Of a stretch of DNA of 37,493 nucleotides, positions 9,048 through 16,826 are shown piece after piece. The DNA is from Thauera linaloolentis 47Lol = DSM 12138 (GTDB taxonomy: Bacteria > Pseudomonadota > Gammaproteobacteria > Burkholderiales > Rhodocyclaceae), in NCBI RefSeq assembly GCF_000310205.1, contig NZ_AMXE01000033.1:1-37493 (forward strand), read 5' to 3'. The first letter of the stretch is position 1. The number at the start of each line of letters is the position of its first letter. The position numbers and the translations under genes are program-made. The notes below the pieces were generated by a model, which had not been told where the DNA came from, did not search any database, and worked only from the letters and a program-made list of their open reading frames with translations.

Positions 9048-10061
9048 TCAGAAAAAACGGTCGAAGTGGATTTGCTCCATCGCCACCTTGTGTTCGACCA
9101 CCAGCATGCGCACGACAGCTTCGATCATTGCCGGCGGCCCTGCCATGTAGTATTCGAAATCGGCCAACGGCTGCTTGAGCTTTTCCGGCAGAAATTCGTG
9201 AACGAAGCCAACGTCACCCTGCCAGCCCTGCTGTTGGGCCAGTTCAGGCATGGACACGGCCGGGTGACAGGACACCTTGGCGGCCGCGTCGCCCAGCAGC
9301 CCGGGAATGTCAGGGATGTCTGCGGGCCCTCTTCCCCCGTAGAAGACATGCAAATCCCGGGTAAAGGATTCATCCATTCCCGCCGCGTGCATGATGGACA
9401 GGACCGGGGCGAGACCTGAGCCGCCGGCGATACCGACGACCGGACGGTCGATTTGCGGCCGAAAGTACGCCACACCGAACGGGCCGTCGATCTCGACTTC
9501 ATGCCCCTCGGGCAAGCCACCGAACAAAGGGCTCACGGCACCGCCCGGCACGGCGCGGATGATGAACTCCCAGACGCCCTCGGCATTTTCCGTGTTCGAC
9601 ATCGAGTAGGCACGCGTCATTGCCCCGGCGGCGGGCGTCAGCATCGCATATTGGCCGGCAGCGAATTCGGCCGGACAGGCCGACTTGAAGGAAAACAGCC
9701 CCATGTCGGGCGTAAGAGCCCGATACGAAATCAGGCGCGCGCGAAACCGCGCAGGCCTGACCATGCTCCGGTACAGATCTCCGGTACGGATCTTGATTCG
9801 GCAATCGGCCTTCGGGACACATTGGCAGGCAAGGCGCTTTCCCTTCTCGCGCTCCTTCGCGCGCAAGCCGCTTGCCTCCGGATAGAGATCGAAAACCTCG
9901 CCTTCGAGGAGGTCGAACTTGCACGATCCGCATGCGCCGGTATTGCATTCGTAAGCCAGCCCGAGCCCCTGGCGCAGCCCTGCCCGAAGGATCGTGTCGT
10001 CCGCCGCGCACGCGAAACTCGATTCGCTGCCGGCAAGAGAAATTTCGAAATGGGGATTCAT
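9048..10061 (-). CDS. ferredoxin-FAD-NAD(P)H reductase of the dioxygenase (plant-type 2Fe-2S N-terminus)
   Basis: An oxidoreductase of about 337 residues that takes electrons from NAD(P)H. An N-terminal plant-type [2Fe-2S] domain carries CNTGACGSC (C-x4-C-x2-C) and the later CQC ligand. It is followed by an FAD domain with RAYSMSN and an NAD domain starting at GIAGGSGLAP. Together with a separate Rieske ferredoxin this is the layout of naphthalene-dioxygenase-type (class III) electron chains. I recall that the P. putida F1 p-cumate system uses a different, pyridine-nucleotide-disulfide-type reductase, so this may be a component swap. ATG 10061 is preferred; an in-frame GTG at 10070 is possible. 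Confidence 0.9.
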   Translation of the reverse strand: MNPHFEISLAGSESSFACAADDTILRAGLRQGLGLAYECNTGACGSCKFDLLEGEVFDLYPEASGLRAKEREKGKRLACQCVPKADCRIKIRTGDLYRSMVRPARFRARLISYRALTPDMGLFSFKSACPAEFAAGQYAMLTPAAGAMTRAYSMSNTENAEGVWEFIIRAVPGGAVSPLFGGLPEGHEVEIDGPFGVAYFRPQIDRPVVGIAGGSGLAPVLSIMHAAGMDESFTRDLHVFYGGRGPADIPDIPGLLGDAAAKVSCHPAVSMPELAQQQGWQGDVGFVHEFLPEKLKQPLADFEYYMAGPPAMIEAVVRMLVVEHKVAMEQIHFDRFF

Positions 10062-10109
10062 GTCATTCACGCCTGTTCCATGGGAAGAAAGCCTGCCTGG
10101 CAGGACGCT

Positions 10110-11126
10110 TCAACCTCGATCACGGCCGAGCCAGCGCATTGCATTGGCGCACAGCAGCAGTTCGGTTTCCTCGGCGGAGAAGGCCAGCTCATTCATCCGG
10201 GCCATCGGGTCCTGCTCCATGATCACGAATGGATAGTCCGAGCCGATCATCGTCTGAGTCATGCCAAAAAGCCGGATCTGCGCCCGCAATAGGACTTTGT
10301 CATAAACGAGGCTATCGAAGTACAGACGCCGGCCGAGATCGAACGGATTTTCGGCAACCGACTCCCTCAGTCCCGGAAACAGCTTCCAGGCATGGGCATA
10401 TCTGGCGAGCAAGGCCGGGAATGAGCCCCCTCCATGACTGAGCGCGATCCGCAAGCCCGGATGGCGTGAAAGCACACCCCCCGTAATCAGCGACATGCCC
10501 GCCAACCCCGTCTCGCAAGGGAAGGCCAGGATTTGCTCCAGCGAGGCCGGCCCTACCAGCCTGTCCATTCCGCACGGCCTCAACGGATGCACGAAAATAC
10601 AGGCGCCGAGACGCTCGGCCTCGGCAAAGAAGGGCTCGAACTCCGGCGCTCCGATCGGCACCCCATTCACGTTCGTCCCGATCTCGACCCCGTCGAGCCC
10701 AAGCACCCGCATCGCGTATTGCAGTTCGGAGATCGCCAGATCGATGTCCTGCAACGGAACCGCCCCGAGCCCGGCAAACCGTGCGGGAGAGGCCGCGACC
10801 AGCGATGCGGTGGTCTCGTTGAGGTAGCGAGACAGCACTGCGGCATCCCTCGCCTCCAGCCAGTACGAAAGCAGTTCCGGCATCGGTGACAGAACCTGCC
10901 GTGCCAGGCCGAGCGCGTCCATGTCGGCGACGCGCCGGCCAGCATCCCAGCACTGGGATGAAACCGTCCGGAACCTGTTCCCGGCGATCATCACATGCTT
11001 GTGGCAAGCGTCTCCGGACGCCATGTCCGGCCACGGGACATCCCGGCCCTTTCCACGATACGGCGGAAAACGCTCAGGAACGACGTGAGTGTGGATGTCG
11101 ATACCGCGCACCTTGCTGCTCCCCAT
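10110..11126 (-). CDS. amidohydrolase-2 / ACMSD-like decarboxylase
   Basis: A metal-dependent TIM-barrel enzyme of 338 residues in the ACMSD (2-amino-3-carboxymuconate semialdehyde decarboxylase)/amidohydrolase-2 family. Visible metal-site motifs are DIHTH near residue 10, FVHPLR around 177, LSHGGGSFP around 230 and GSDYPF around 296. Family members mostly remove a carboxylate from aromatic or ring-opened acids. In p-cumate degradation the 3,4-cleavage product carries an extra 3-carboxyl that must be lost before hydrolysis. I therefore infer that this enzyme does the CmtD step (2-hydroxy-3-carboxy-6-oxo-7-methylocta-2,4-dienoate decarboxylation). It lies between the hydrolase (27-base gap) and the reductase. 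The family call is firm, the substrate is inference. Confidence 0.85.
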   Translation of the reverse strand: MGSSKVRGIDIHTHVVPERFPPYRGKGRDVPWPDMASGDACHKHVMIAGNRFRTVSSQCWDAGRRVADMDALGLARQVLSPMPELLSYWLEARDAAVLSRYLNETTASLVAASPARFAGLGAVPLQDIDLAISELQYAMRVLGLDGVEIGTNVNGVPIGAPEFEPFFAEAERLGACIFVHPLRPCGMDRLVGPASLEQILAFPCETGLAGMSLITGGVLSRHPGLRIALSHGGGSFPALLARYAHAWKLFPGLRESVAENPFDLGRRLYFDSLVYDKVLLRAQIRLFGMTQTMIGSDYPFVIMEQDPMARMNELAFSAEETELLLCANAMRWLGRDRG

Positions 11127-11153
11127 GTCCAGGCTCGAAACGCAGGCGGCGGC

Positions 11154-12035
11154 TCACAAGGGAGCGCAGCCGCTCACCTTGCCAGTCGTGAAGAATTCGG
11201 TCGCCACGCGATCGAACTCATCCGGCGCCTCGTACTGCGGCCAGTGCGCGGAATCGCCCTCCATCACGTAGATCTGGCTGTCCGGGACACGCCTGGCGGC
11301 AGCCCGTGCCGCATCGAGATCGTGAATGGGGTTGTCTGCAGTCCACAGGAACAGCGGCGCCGTCTGCAACTGCTCGAAAGGCACCAGGAACTCGTCATGG
11401 CGGTTGATGATCCCGTTGATGATCGGCGCAACCCGCTGCGTCTCCGGCATCAGATAAAAGCCGAGGCGCAGGGAGATCAGCTCATCATTCACCAAGGCGC
11501 GATTGTTCTCGTGCATCAGCCACTCGAGCCGGGCGCGCACGGAATCGCGCGTCGGCATCGCCTGGACATTGCGCTGATTCAACGCGATCAGATTGGCCAG
11601 ATCGGCCTTGCCCTTCTCCGAAACCACCGGGATCCCGGCCGCCGTGTTCAGCATCAGACGCTTCACCCGCTCGGGGTACTTCACGGCGAAGAAGGCCGAC
11701 ACCCAGCCCCCCAGCGACTCGCCCGAGAGGTGAGCGGCCTCCAGGCCGAGTGCATCCATCAACTCGCCCAGCTGCTCCGAAAAAACGAGCGGCGAGTATT
11801 CGATGACCGGCTTGTCCGAAAGCCCATGCCCGACGAAGTCGAATGCAAGGACATGAAAATTCCTGCCGAGCGACACCAGGTTCTTCGCGTAGGCTTCGAG
11901 ATGCCCATTGATGCCATGCATGAAAAGAATCGTTTCCGGGTTTCCGCACCCGGCTTCGGCGATCCGGATCCGGCCAAAACTTTTCGTTTCGACGAAGCGG
12001 ATTTCCACGCCGAGCATATCCAGCCAAAGGCTCAT
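11154..12035 (-). CDS. cmtE: meta-cleavage product C-C bond hydrolase (alpha/beta hydrolase)
   Basis: A 293-residue alpha/beta hydrolase of the MhpC/BphD/CmtE class. These hydrolyse a vinylogous 1,5-diketone to an acid plus 2-hydroxypenta-2,4-dienoate; for p-cumate the acid would be isobutyrate. The oxyanion region is FMHGINGH. The nucleophile elbow is SGESLGG, the acid residue lies in ADNPIHD and the catalytic His in GDSAHWPQYE. ATG 12035 is chosen because AAGGA precedes it closely; the frame opens further upstream at 12068 without a site. It lies 87 bases after the cymR stop. Its product is the substrate of the hydratase at 612-1397, so the cluster is internally consistent. Confidence 0.85.
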   Translation of the reverse strand: MSLWLDMLGVEIRFVETKSFGRIRIAEAGCGNPETILFMHGINGHLEAYAKNLVSLGRNFHVLAFDFVGHGLSDKPVIEYSPLVFSEQLGELMDALGLEAAHLSGESLGGWVSAFFAVKYPERVKRLMLNTAAGIPVVSEKGKADLANLIALNQRNVQAMPTRDSVRARLEWLMHENNRALVNDELISLRLGFYLMPETQRVAPIINGIINRHDEFLVPFEQLQTAPLFLWTADNPIHDLDAARAAARRVPDSQIYVMEGDSAHWPQYEAPDEFDRVATEFFTTGKVSGCAPL

Positions 12036-12122
12036 TTTCCTTGTCTCCGATTTATCCATTCTTTTCATACGGGAACGGCCAGAAATGTCCGCTGCCTGCC
12101 GGGAAGCAGCGCTGGTCCGCCA

Positions 12123-12734
12123 CTAGCGTTTCATTCGCGCATAACGCTCTTTCGCGATTTCGAGCGTCAATGCCTTGACATGCTCGAAACGCTCCTTGTC
12201 CTGCTGCCACAAGCTGCGCACGGCCAGGCCGCGCATCGAATTGAAGATCAGCCATAGCAGGTCTTCCGCGTCGCCGCGCGACAGGCCGCGGCTCATCAGG
12301 ACACCGACCCACATGTCCTCCACGACGAAGCGGTTCTCCTTGGCGGTGCGCTGAATCCCTTCCCGCAGTTCCGGATCGCGGTCCGCCGCAGCAAGCAGAT
12401 CCAGGCCGATCGAAAAATCTTCTCCGAGAAAGAATTCCGCGGCGTCGTCGAGCATCTGCTGGACGACGTCATCCTCGGGGCGGATCTGTGAAAGCCGCGC
12501 TCTGCTCCGCTCGGTGATCTGCGTGTACAACCAGGAGAAAGTCGCCAACAGCAAATCCAGTTTCGTCGGGAAATGATGTGTCTGGCCACCGCGCGAAAGT
12601 CCCGCAGCGTCAGTCACGTCCGCAACCCTAAACCCCGCGTACCCCTTCTCCCGCAAAACGCCCAGCGCGGCGGCGATCAGCCGCGCCTTGGTTTCCATCG
12701 CACGTTCTGCCTGAGTTCTTCTTTTCTGACTCAT
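12123..12734 (-). CDS. cymR: TetR-family repressor CymR (p-cumate-responsive)
   Basis: A 203-residue TetR regulator. Its N-terminus reads MSQKRRTQAERAMET and the helix-turn-helix region contains GYAGFRVADVTDAAGLSRGG followed by THHFPTKLDLLL. From memory the P. putida F1 CymR protein has the same length and is near-identical across long stretches, including LIAAALGVLREKGYAGFR, DDAAEFFL, NRFVVEDMW and LIFNSMRGLAVRSLW. CymR represses the cym and cmt operons until p-cumate binds. The three matching operator sites at 8613, 16434 and 16649 support the call independently. The gene is inside the operon it should control, between the cis-diol dehydrogenase and the hydrolase, so it is probably autoregulated through the promoter at 16.46 kb. 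Confidence 0.93.
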   Translation of the reverse strand: MSQKRRTQAERAMETKARLIAAALGVLREKGYAGFRVADVTDAAGLSRGGQTHHFPTKLDLLLATFSWLYTQITERSRARLSQIRPEDDVVQQMLDDAAEFFLGEDFSIGLDLLAAADRDPELREGIQRTAKENRFVVEDMWVGVLMSRGLSRGDAEDLLWLIFNSMRGLAVRSLWQQDKERFEHVKALTLEIAKERYARMKR

Positions 12735-12817
12735 GAATTACCTTCTTGCATGTTGTTATGGTTGAAGTTCATCCGGCGCTACAGTGGCCGATAAGCCTTC
12801 CGGTGCCGGCCAACACA

Positions 12818-13585
12818 TTACAACATCGTACTGCCGCCGTTGACGCTCAAGACCTGGCCGGTAATGAAAGACGCATCCTTCCCGGCGAGAAAGAGCACTG
12901 CGGCCGCAATTTCATCGACCTCGCCCGGACGCCCCATTGGAATGGCATCCACCACATGCCTGGCAAATGACGGATCGGTTTCCCTCACACGATCGAGTGC
13001 TGCAGTGCGGACCGCACATGGCGCGACCGTGTTGACCGTGACCCCAGTCGTGGCAAATTCACGCGCAAGCCCGGTTGTCAGGCCATGCACCCCGCCTTTT
13101 GCGCCGTTGTATGCCGCGTGCTGCAACAGCCCATTGCGGACCGAATCCGCGCCCATGTTGATGATCCGCCCATAGCCCGCCTCGAGCATGCCCGGCAGGA
13201 AAGCGCGGCAGCACCAGATCACGGTCCACAGATTGCGATCTATCGTTGCCCGCAACGTCTCGGACGTATGTTCGAGGAAAGGCTTGATCACCCCCCCTCC
13301 CGCATTGTTCACCAGGATTGTCGCGGGACCGAACGCGCTCCCGGCCCGCTCGAGCAATCCGGAAACCGTCGCCTCCCGGGACAAATCGCCCGCATAGGTC
13401 ATGACCTCCGCGCCCGCGTTCTTCGCCCGCACCTCGGACGCGGCACGCTCGATCGGCTTTTCGTCGAGGTCGGCCATCACGACTCTTGCGCCTTCTGCCG
13501 CGAATTTGTGCGCGATAGCCAGGCCGATGCCATGTGCGGAGCCGGTCACCACAGCCACTTGCCCCGAAAACGCTTGCTTATTCAT
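12818..13585 (-). CDS. cmtB: short-chain dehydrogenase, probable 2,3-dihydroxy-2,3-dihydro-p-cumate dehydrogenase
   Basis: An NAD-dependent SDR of 255 residues that should rearomatise the cis-dihydrodiol made by the dioxygenase. The classical motifs are present: TGSAHGIG for cofactor binding, ADLDEKP after the second strand (NAD preference), NNAGGG, a Ser in NMGADS and the catalytic YNGAK (YxxxK). The C-terminal VLSVNGGSTML is typical. The start overlaps the end of the extradiol dioxygenase gene by 8 bases, showing translational coupling, and 83 bases separate it from cymR. The SDR family is certain. The dihydrodiol substrate is inferred from its place between ring-hydroxylating and ring-cleaving genes. 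Confidence 0.85.
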   Translation of the reverse strand: MNKQAFSGQVAVVTGSAHGIGLAIAHKFAAEGARVVMADLDEKPIERAASEVRAKNAGAEVMTYAGDLSREATVSGLLERAGSAFGPATILVNNAGGGVIKPFLEHTSETLRATIDRNLWTVIWCCRAFLPGMLEAGYGRIINMGADSVRNGLLQHAAYNGAKGGVHGLTTGLAREFATTGVTVNTVAPCAVRTAALDRVRETDPSFARHVVDAIPMGRPGEVDEIAAAVLFLAGKDASFITGQVLSVNGGSTML

Positions 13586-14492
13586 CTGCGCCCTCGATCA
13601 TGCCGGATTTTGCGAATCTTTCGTGTGGCATGGGCCCGCCCCACATGTCCATGGTATTGGGATGCATCTCCAGCATGCGGGGCATCCGGGCGCTTTCCTC
13701 GTGTATTTCCTCCATGCCGAAACTGAATTCCATGGTCATCCCGTCGGGATCGAGGAAATAGAGAAAGATGCTGGTCGAGGGGAGATGACGGCCGGGCCCG
13801 AATACGATCTGGACACCGGCTTTCTGCATGCGTGCGGCCGCCGCACCCACGTCATCGATATCGGTCACCATGAAATTCACATGATGAAGGTGATTGCGCG
13901 TACTGGCACCCACCGCAAGACTATGGTGCAGGGGATTCGGACGGCAGCGCATCCAGGCGAACTTCTCGTCGACAAAATCCGATACGGCAAAATTCAGTTT
14001 TGTCGAAATCGTCTCGATCGCGCCCTCATAGCGCTTCGCCCCGATCACGATATGTCCGATGCGCGCGATCTTCGTCAGACGCGGCGCGTACGGCAACGCC
14101 AGATAAGTCATGCGATCGAAGAACTCGAATACCAGGCCGGAGTTCGGCTCCCGCACCCGGAACGTCGGCCCCTGCTTCAGCAGCCGGGCTTCTTCGTCAT
14201 CGATCCATGCGGGCCCGAGCCCCACGCTCGTCAGATGCTCGAACGCCCGCGACAGGTCCGCCGGCGACGCCAGCTTGTAGGCGGCGCGCTTGATGCCCGG
14301 TTGGCTGCCCTGGTAGAGAATCAGGTTGTGATGATCCGCCGAACAACGCAGAAAGGCACTCTCGCCGTTCGACTCGACAAGCTCCAGCCCCATCAATTCC
14401 GTATAGAACTTCACGGATCTGGCCAGGTCGGTGACCTGCAGGGCGGCATAGCCCAGCCTTTCGAACCGAAATGGCAAGGTTGCTGGTTCCAT
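13578..14492 (-). CDS. cmtC: extradiol ring-cleavage dioxygenase, VOC superfamily, probable 2,3-dihydroxy-p-cumate 3,4-dioxygenase
   Basis: A two-domain type I extradiol dioxygenase of 304 residues from the chosen start. The N-terminal VOC module begins LGYAALQVTDLARSVKFY and the catalytic C-terminal module begins RIGHIVIGAKRYEGAIE. Expected Fe(II) ligands are His in IGHIVIG (about residue 147), His in HLHHVNFMV (about 204) and Glu in TMEFSFG (about 255), spaced as in BphC-type enzymes. ATG 14492 has GGAG 9 bases upstream; an in-frame ATG at 14555 lacks a good site. The protein should open the ring between C3 and C4 of 2,3-dihydroxy-p-cumate. The substrate is inferred from the cluster and its CymR control. 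Confidence 0.86.
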   Translation of the reverse strand: MEPATLPFRFERLGYAALQVTDLARSVKFYTELMGLELVESNGESAFLRCSADHHNLILYQGSQPGIKRAAYKLASPADLSRAFEHLTSVGLGPAWIDDEEARLLKQGPTFRVREPNSGLVFEFFDRMTYLALPYAPRLTKIARIGHIVIGAKRYEGAIETISTKLNFAVSDFVDEKFAWMRCRPNPLHHSLAVGASTRNHLHHVNFMVTDIDDVGAAAARMQKAGVQIVFGPGRHLPSTSIFLYFLDPDGMTMEFSFGMEEIHEESARMPRMLEMHPNTMDMWGGPMPHERFAKSGMIEGADE

Positions 14493-14530
14493 GAATGAAT
14501 ACTCCAGTTCTCGAATGATCGTTTGTATCC

Positions 14531-14548
14531 GGGAGGCTTTTTCCTCCC
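14531..14548 (-). other. small stem-loop between dioxygenase beta and extradiol genes
   Basis: GGGAGG and CCTCCC surround a 6-base loop, 39-56 bases before the chosen extradiol start. It contains a Shine-Dalgarno-like run, so it could act as a processing or translational element. There is no T-run after it, so it is not a clear terminator. Confidence 0.3.
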
Positions 14549-14560
14549 CCTGCATTGGGA

Positions 14561-15040
14561 TCAGAGCAGAATGCTGACCCGCCCCTGGGGACGAAGCGAA
14601 TCCAGCTCCAGAATCGCGCGCTTCTTGCGGATCTTCAGACCGGCATCGGTCTCACGCAGCACGTACTCGTAGGAACCGACATAGATGTCGGTATTACCCC
14701 ACTTCGTCCGATAGACGGCAAAAGCGGCGCGCACGCGCAACTCGCCATTCTCGGCCCCGAGCAGCCGGACATTCGTCACCAGATGACGGGTCTTCGACCG
14801 CGGGTACTCGGACCACATGGTTTTCTTGTTCAGGCGGACGACCCGCTCCTGCAGCCGGAAGCGGTTGTCGGCAATATAGAAGAGGCTCTTGGCCGGATCG
14901 GCATCCCCGGGCAGATCCGCGGAAGGAACTTCATATTCGGCATCGTCCGTATAAAGCTCCAGCCAGTCCTTCAGCTTCCATGCATCCAACAGGTCGGCCT
15001 CGAGATAAAGCAGGTCTTCAACTTCGCTACGTGTCGTCAT
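14561..15040 (-). CDS. cmtAc: ring-hydroxylating dioxygenase beta (small) subunit
   Basis: A 159-residue structural subunit of the NTF2-like ring-hydroxylating dioxygenase beta family. It forms the alpha3beta3 hexamer with the alpha subunit encoded just upstream. Typical segments are LYLEADLLDAWKLKDWLELY near the N-terminus, RTKWGNTDIYVGSYEYVL and the C-terminal RKKRAILELDSL. Length is normal for the family. The 22-base gap after the alpha gene and the shared strand show cotranscription. In the p-cumate cluster it corresponds by role to CmtAc. Confidence 0.92.
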   Translation of the reverse strand: MTTRSEVEDLLYLEADLLDAWKLKDWLELYTDDAEYEVPSADLPGDADPAKSLFYIADNRFRLQERVVRLNKKTMWSEYPRSKTRHLVTNVRLLGAENGELRVRAAFAVYRTKWGNTDIYVGSYEYVLRETDAGLKIRKKRAILELDSLRPQGRVSILL

Positions 15041-15062
15041 TGCAGTACTCCTTGGTCGTTCC

Positions 15063-16328
15063 TTACTTGCAGACCGCGCTCACGCGACGATTCCACTCTT
15101 TCCAGAAGGAACGCATTTGCACTTCATCGTCATACTGCGGATCGAGCCCCATGCCTTTCGAGATGTCGTTCCAGCCGACGCCGACCTCCTTGGCGTTCCG
15201 GTAACCGCCCTGGCAGGACTCCAGCGCCTCGACGTCATCGGGGGTGGCGAAACCGCCCGGCCCAAGGAATTCGAGAAAATTGTTCAGCCGATATTCGCGC
15301 GCCCATTCGGATTCATTTTCCGGCGCAAGCGCCCAGCCGGTCACGTGCATCAGATCGGGCTTGAGCGGATAGAAAGTACGGACGGTCAGCGACATGATGT
15401 CGTTGACGACCAGGTTCGGGAAAATCAGGATGTTGCGGTTCTTGAAGGCGATCCGGTCCGCCTTGTCCTTGCCATGGCGCGCAACCAGCCCGGCATGGAT
15501 GCGCTCCATCTCGCGCTTGCCTTCCTCACCCCAGATCGGAATCCAGTTCGCGATCGGACGCCCCCACGGCGCGGTGTATTCCACCACCGCATGGCCGTTG
15601 CCCAACTCGCGGCCGATGCCGCGCAATGCCACGTCATTGCCCATCACATGGGTCTTGGCGACATAGTCGAGGTAGGTCGCGTGCGTCGTCGCCGCGTGAT
15701 AGCCGTCGTTGCTGTTTTCCACCAGCAACTTCCAATTTGCGCGAATCGAGTATTCCTGCATCCCGCTGACGACGACCATGCCGGCTTCGGACTGGTCGGC
15801 AACCAGATCGAGGTATTCGCGCGCATTGCCGAGATACTCCTCGATCGAACAGGCCGTCGGATCGAAATTGATGAAGCAGAAGCCACGGTAGTTTGCGAAC
15901 CGCGGCACGGTCACCAGATTGCCGCGCCCCTGCGCCCCGAAATCGGCAATGTAGCGCTCCTTGCCAGGCTGGCTTTTCAGGCTGCCATCCGAGCCGAAGA
16001 TCCAGCCGTGATAGAAGCATTGGAAGTGCTTTGCGTTGCCATGCTTTTCGCGGCATACCTCCGCGCCCCGGTGCGGACAGACGTTGAAAAAGACGTTGAG
16101 CTTGCCACTCGTGTCGCGATTGAAAACGAGATTGCGCCCGGCAATGGTCCGGCGCACGAAGTCGCCGTTCTTCCTGACCTCAGATTCATGGCCAACATAT
16201 AGCCAGCATTTCTCGAACACCGACTCGTACTCCGCCCTGAAGACCGACTCCTCGGTAAACGCGGTACGCGCAACACGGAACAGGCCTTGCGCCTGATCCT
16301 CTGCAATAAATCCCGTTACTGTTTCCAC
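15063..16328 (-). CDS. cmtAb: Rieske dioxygenase alpha (large) subunit, probable p-cumate 2,3-dioxygenase
   Basis: The catalytic subunit, about 421 residues, that inserts O2 into the aromatic ring to give a cis-2,3-dihydrodiol. The Rieske cluster is CPHRG, 17 residues, then CFYHGW (Cys/His near 84, 86, 104 and 107). The mononuclear iron site is [10 protein letters not shown] (His near 211 and 216) with an Asp in [10 protein letters not shown] prefer GTG 16328, which has GGAGGAG just upstream; the frame is open to a TTG at 16352. It is the first gene of the operon, 130 bases downstream of the -10 of a good promoter that is overlapped by a CymR-type operator. Substrate assignment rests on CymR and the enzyme set; other alkylbenzoates are possible. 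Confidence 0.9.
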   Translation of the reverse strand: METVTGFIAEDQAQGLFRVARTAFTEESVFRAEYESVFEKCWLYVGHESEVRKNGDFVRRTIAGRNLVFNRDTSGKLNVFFNVCPHRGAEVCREKHGNAKHFQCFYHGWIFGSDGSLKSQPGKERYIADFGAQGRGNLVTVPRFANYRGFCFINFDPTACSIEEYLGNAREYLDLVADQSEAGMVVVSGMQEYSIRANWKLLVENSNDGYHAATTHATYLDYVAKTHVMGNDVALRGIGRELGNGHAVVEYTAPWGRPIANWIPIWGEEGKREMERIHAGLVARHGKDKADRIAFKNRNILIFPNLVVNDIMSLTVRTFYPLKPDLMHVTGWALAPENESEWAREYRLNNFLEFLGPGGFATPDDVEALESCQGGYRNAKEVGVGWNDISKGMGLDPQYDDEVQMRSFWKEWNRRVSAVCK

Positions 16329-16433
16329 AGACTCCTCCGTTCTGGATGACAACGATCACTCGCGGATCAGCCGCCTCTGGGTACGGTATGCGTGCGCCGG
16401 AACCTTGGCTTGGTCCGGCTTGCAACCACTTAC

Positions 16434-16459
16434 TTACAGACCGTACTGTCGGTTTGTAA
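16434..16459 (-). promoter_or_regulatory. CymR-type operator at the catabolic operon promoter
   Basis: TTACAGACCG, TACTGT and CGGTTTGTAA form an imperfect palindrome with one mismatched pair in the arms. It aligns with the sites at 8613 and 16649 around the shared ACAGACCGTAC-GTC-GT-TGTA core. It overlaps the end of the predicted -10 and the likely transcription start of the dioxygenase promoter, a classic repression position. Confidence 0.85.
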
Positions 16460-16486
16460 TTTACATACCAGTTTTACTGATGTCAA
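16458..16486 (-). promoter_or_regulatory. sigma-70-like promoter for the p-cumate catabolic operon
   Basis: On the minus strand a perfect -35 TTGACA (16486-16481) and a -10 TAAATT (16463-16458) are separated by exactly 17 bases. The predicted start point falls inside the CymR-type operator at 16434-16459. The promoter faces the Rieske alpha gene. Confidence 0.7.
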
Positions 16487-16826
16487 CATCAGCCAAGATG
16501 ATTTCTCATCCGACGCCATGAGCGCCGGCAGTAAAATATTTAAATTCTTTATTTATCAAAATGATGCTTTGAACAACCCGGGATCTCTTCACGGCAAAGA
16601 GCCAGGAGGGTAGCCTGTAGCTGACGAGCCAGACCAGCTCATGACAACATATATACCGTACAGTCTGTCTGTTGTGCGTCGCACAAAGCTCGGACGATTC
16701 CGGCCAGTGAATGCCCGGCCGTTGCGCCTTCCCAACCCATACGCCAAACAACGTATTTGTGCAGCGCACCACCCTCCCGACGATGAAGCCAGGCCTTTCA
16801 AGCAGCTTCGACGGAAGAGTCGATCC
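16487..16826. other. gene-free boundary region with AT-rich patch
   Basis: No supportable gene. It contains an AT-rich stretch around 16530-16565, unlike its GC-rich surroundings, and the third CymR-type operator at 16649-16674. A perfect 15-base palindrome, TTGTGCG-T-CGCACAA, lies at 16672-16686, and a related TTGTGC-AG-GCAC motif near 16758. I see no transposase remnant or clear inverted-repeat ends. Confidence 0.5.
16649..16674. promoter_or_regulatory. third CymR-type operator-like site, no intact target gene
   Basis: The stretch ACCGTACAGTCTGTCTGT is identical to the same stretch of the 8613-8638 site; the left arm is degenerate (ATATAT). It sits 215 bases from the operator at the dioxygenase promoter and upstream of a decayed amiE on the plus strand. 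It could serve looping to the main operator or be left from a lost divergent gene. Confidence 0.7.
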
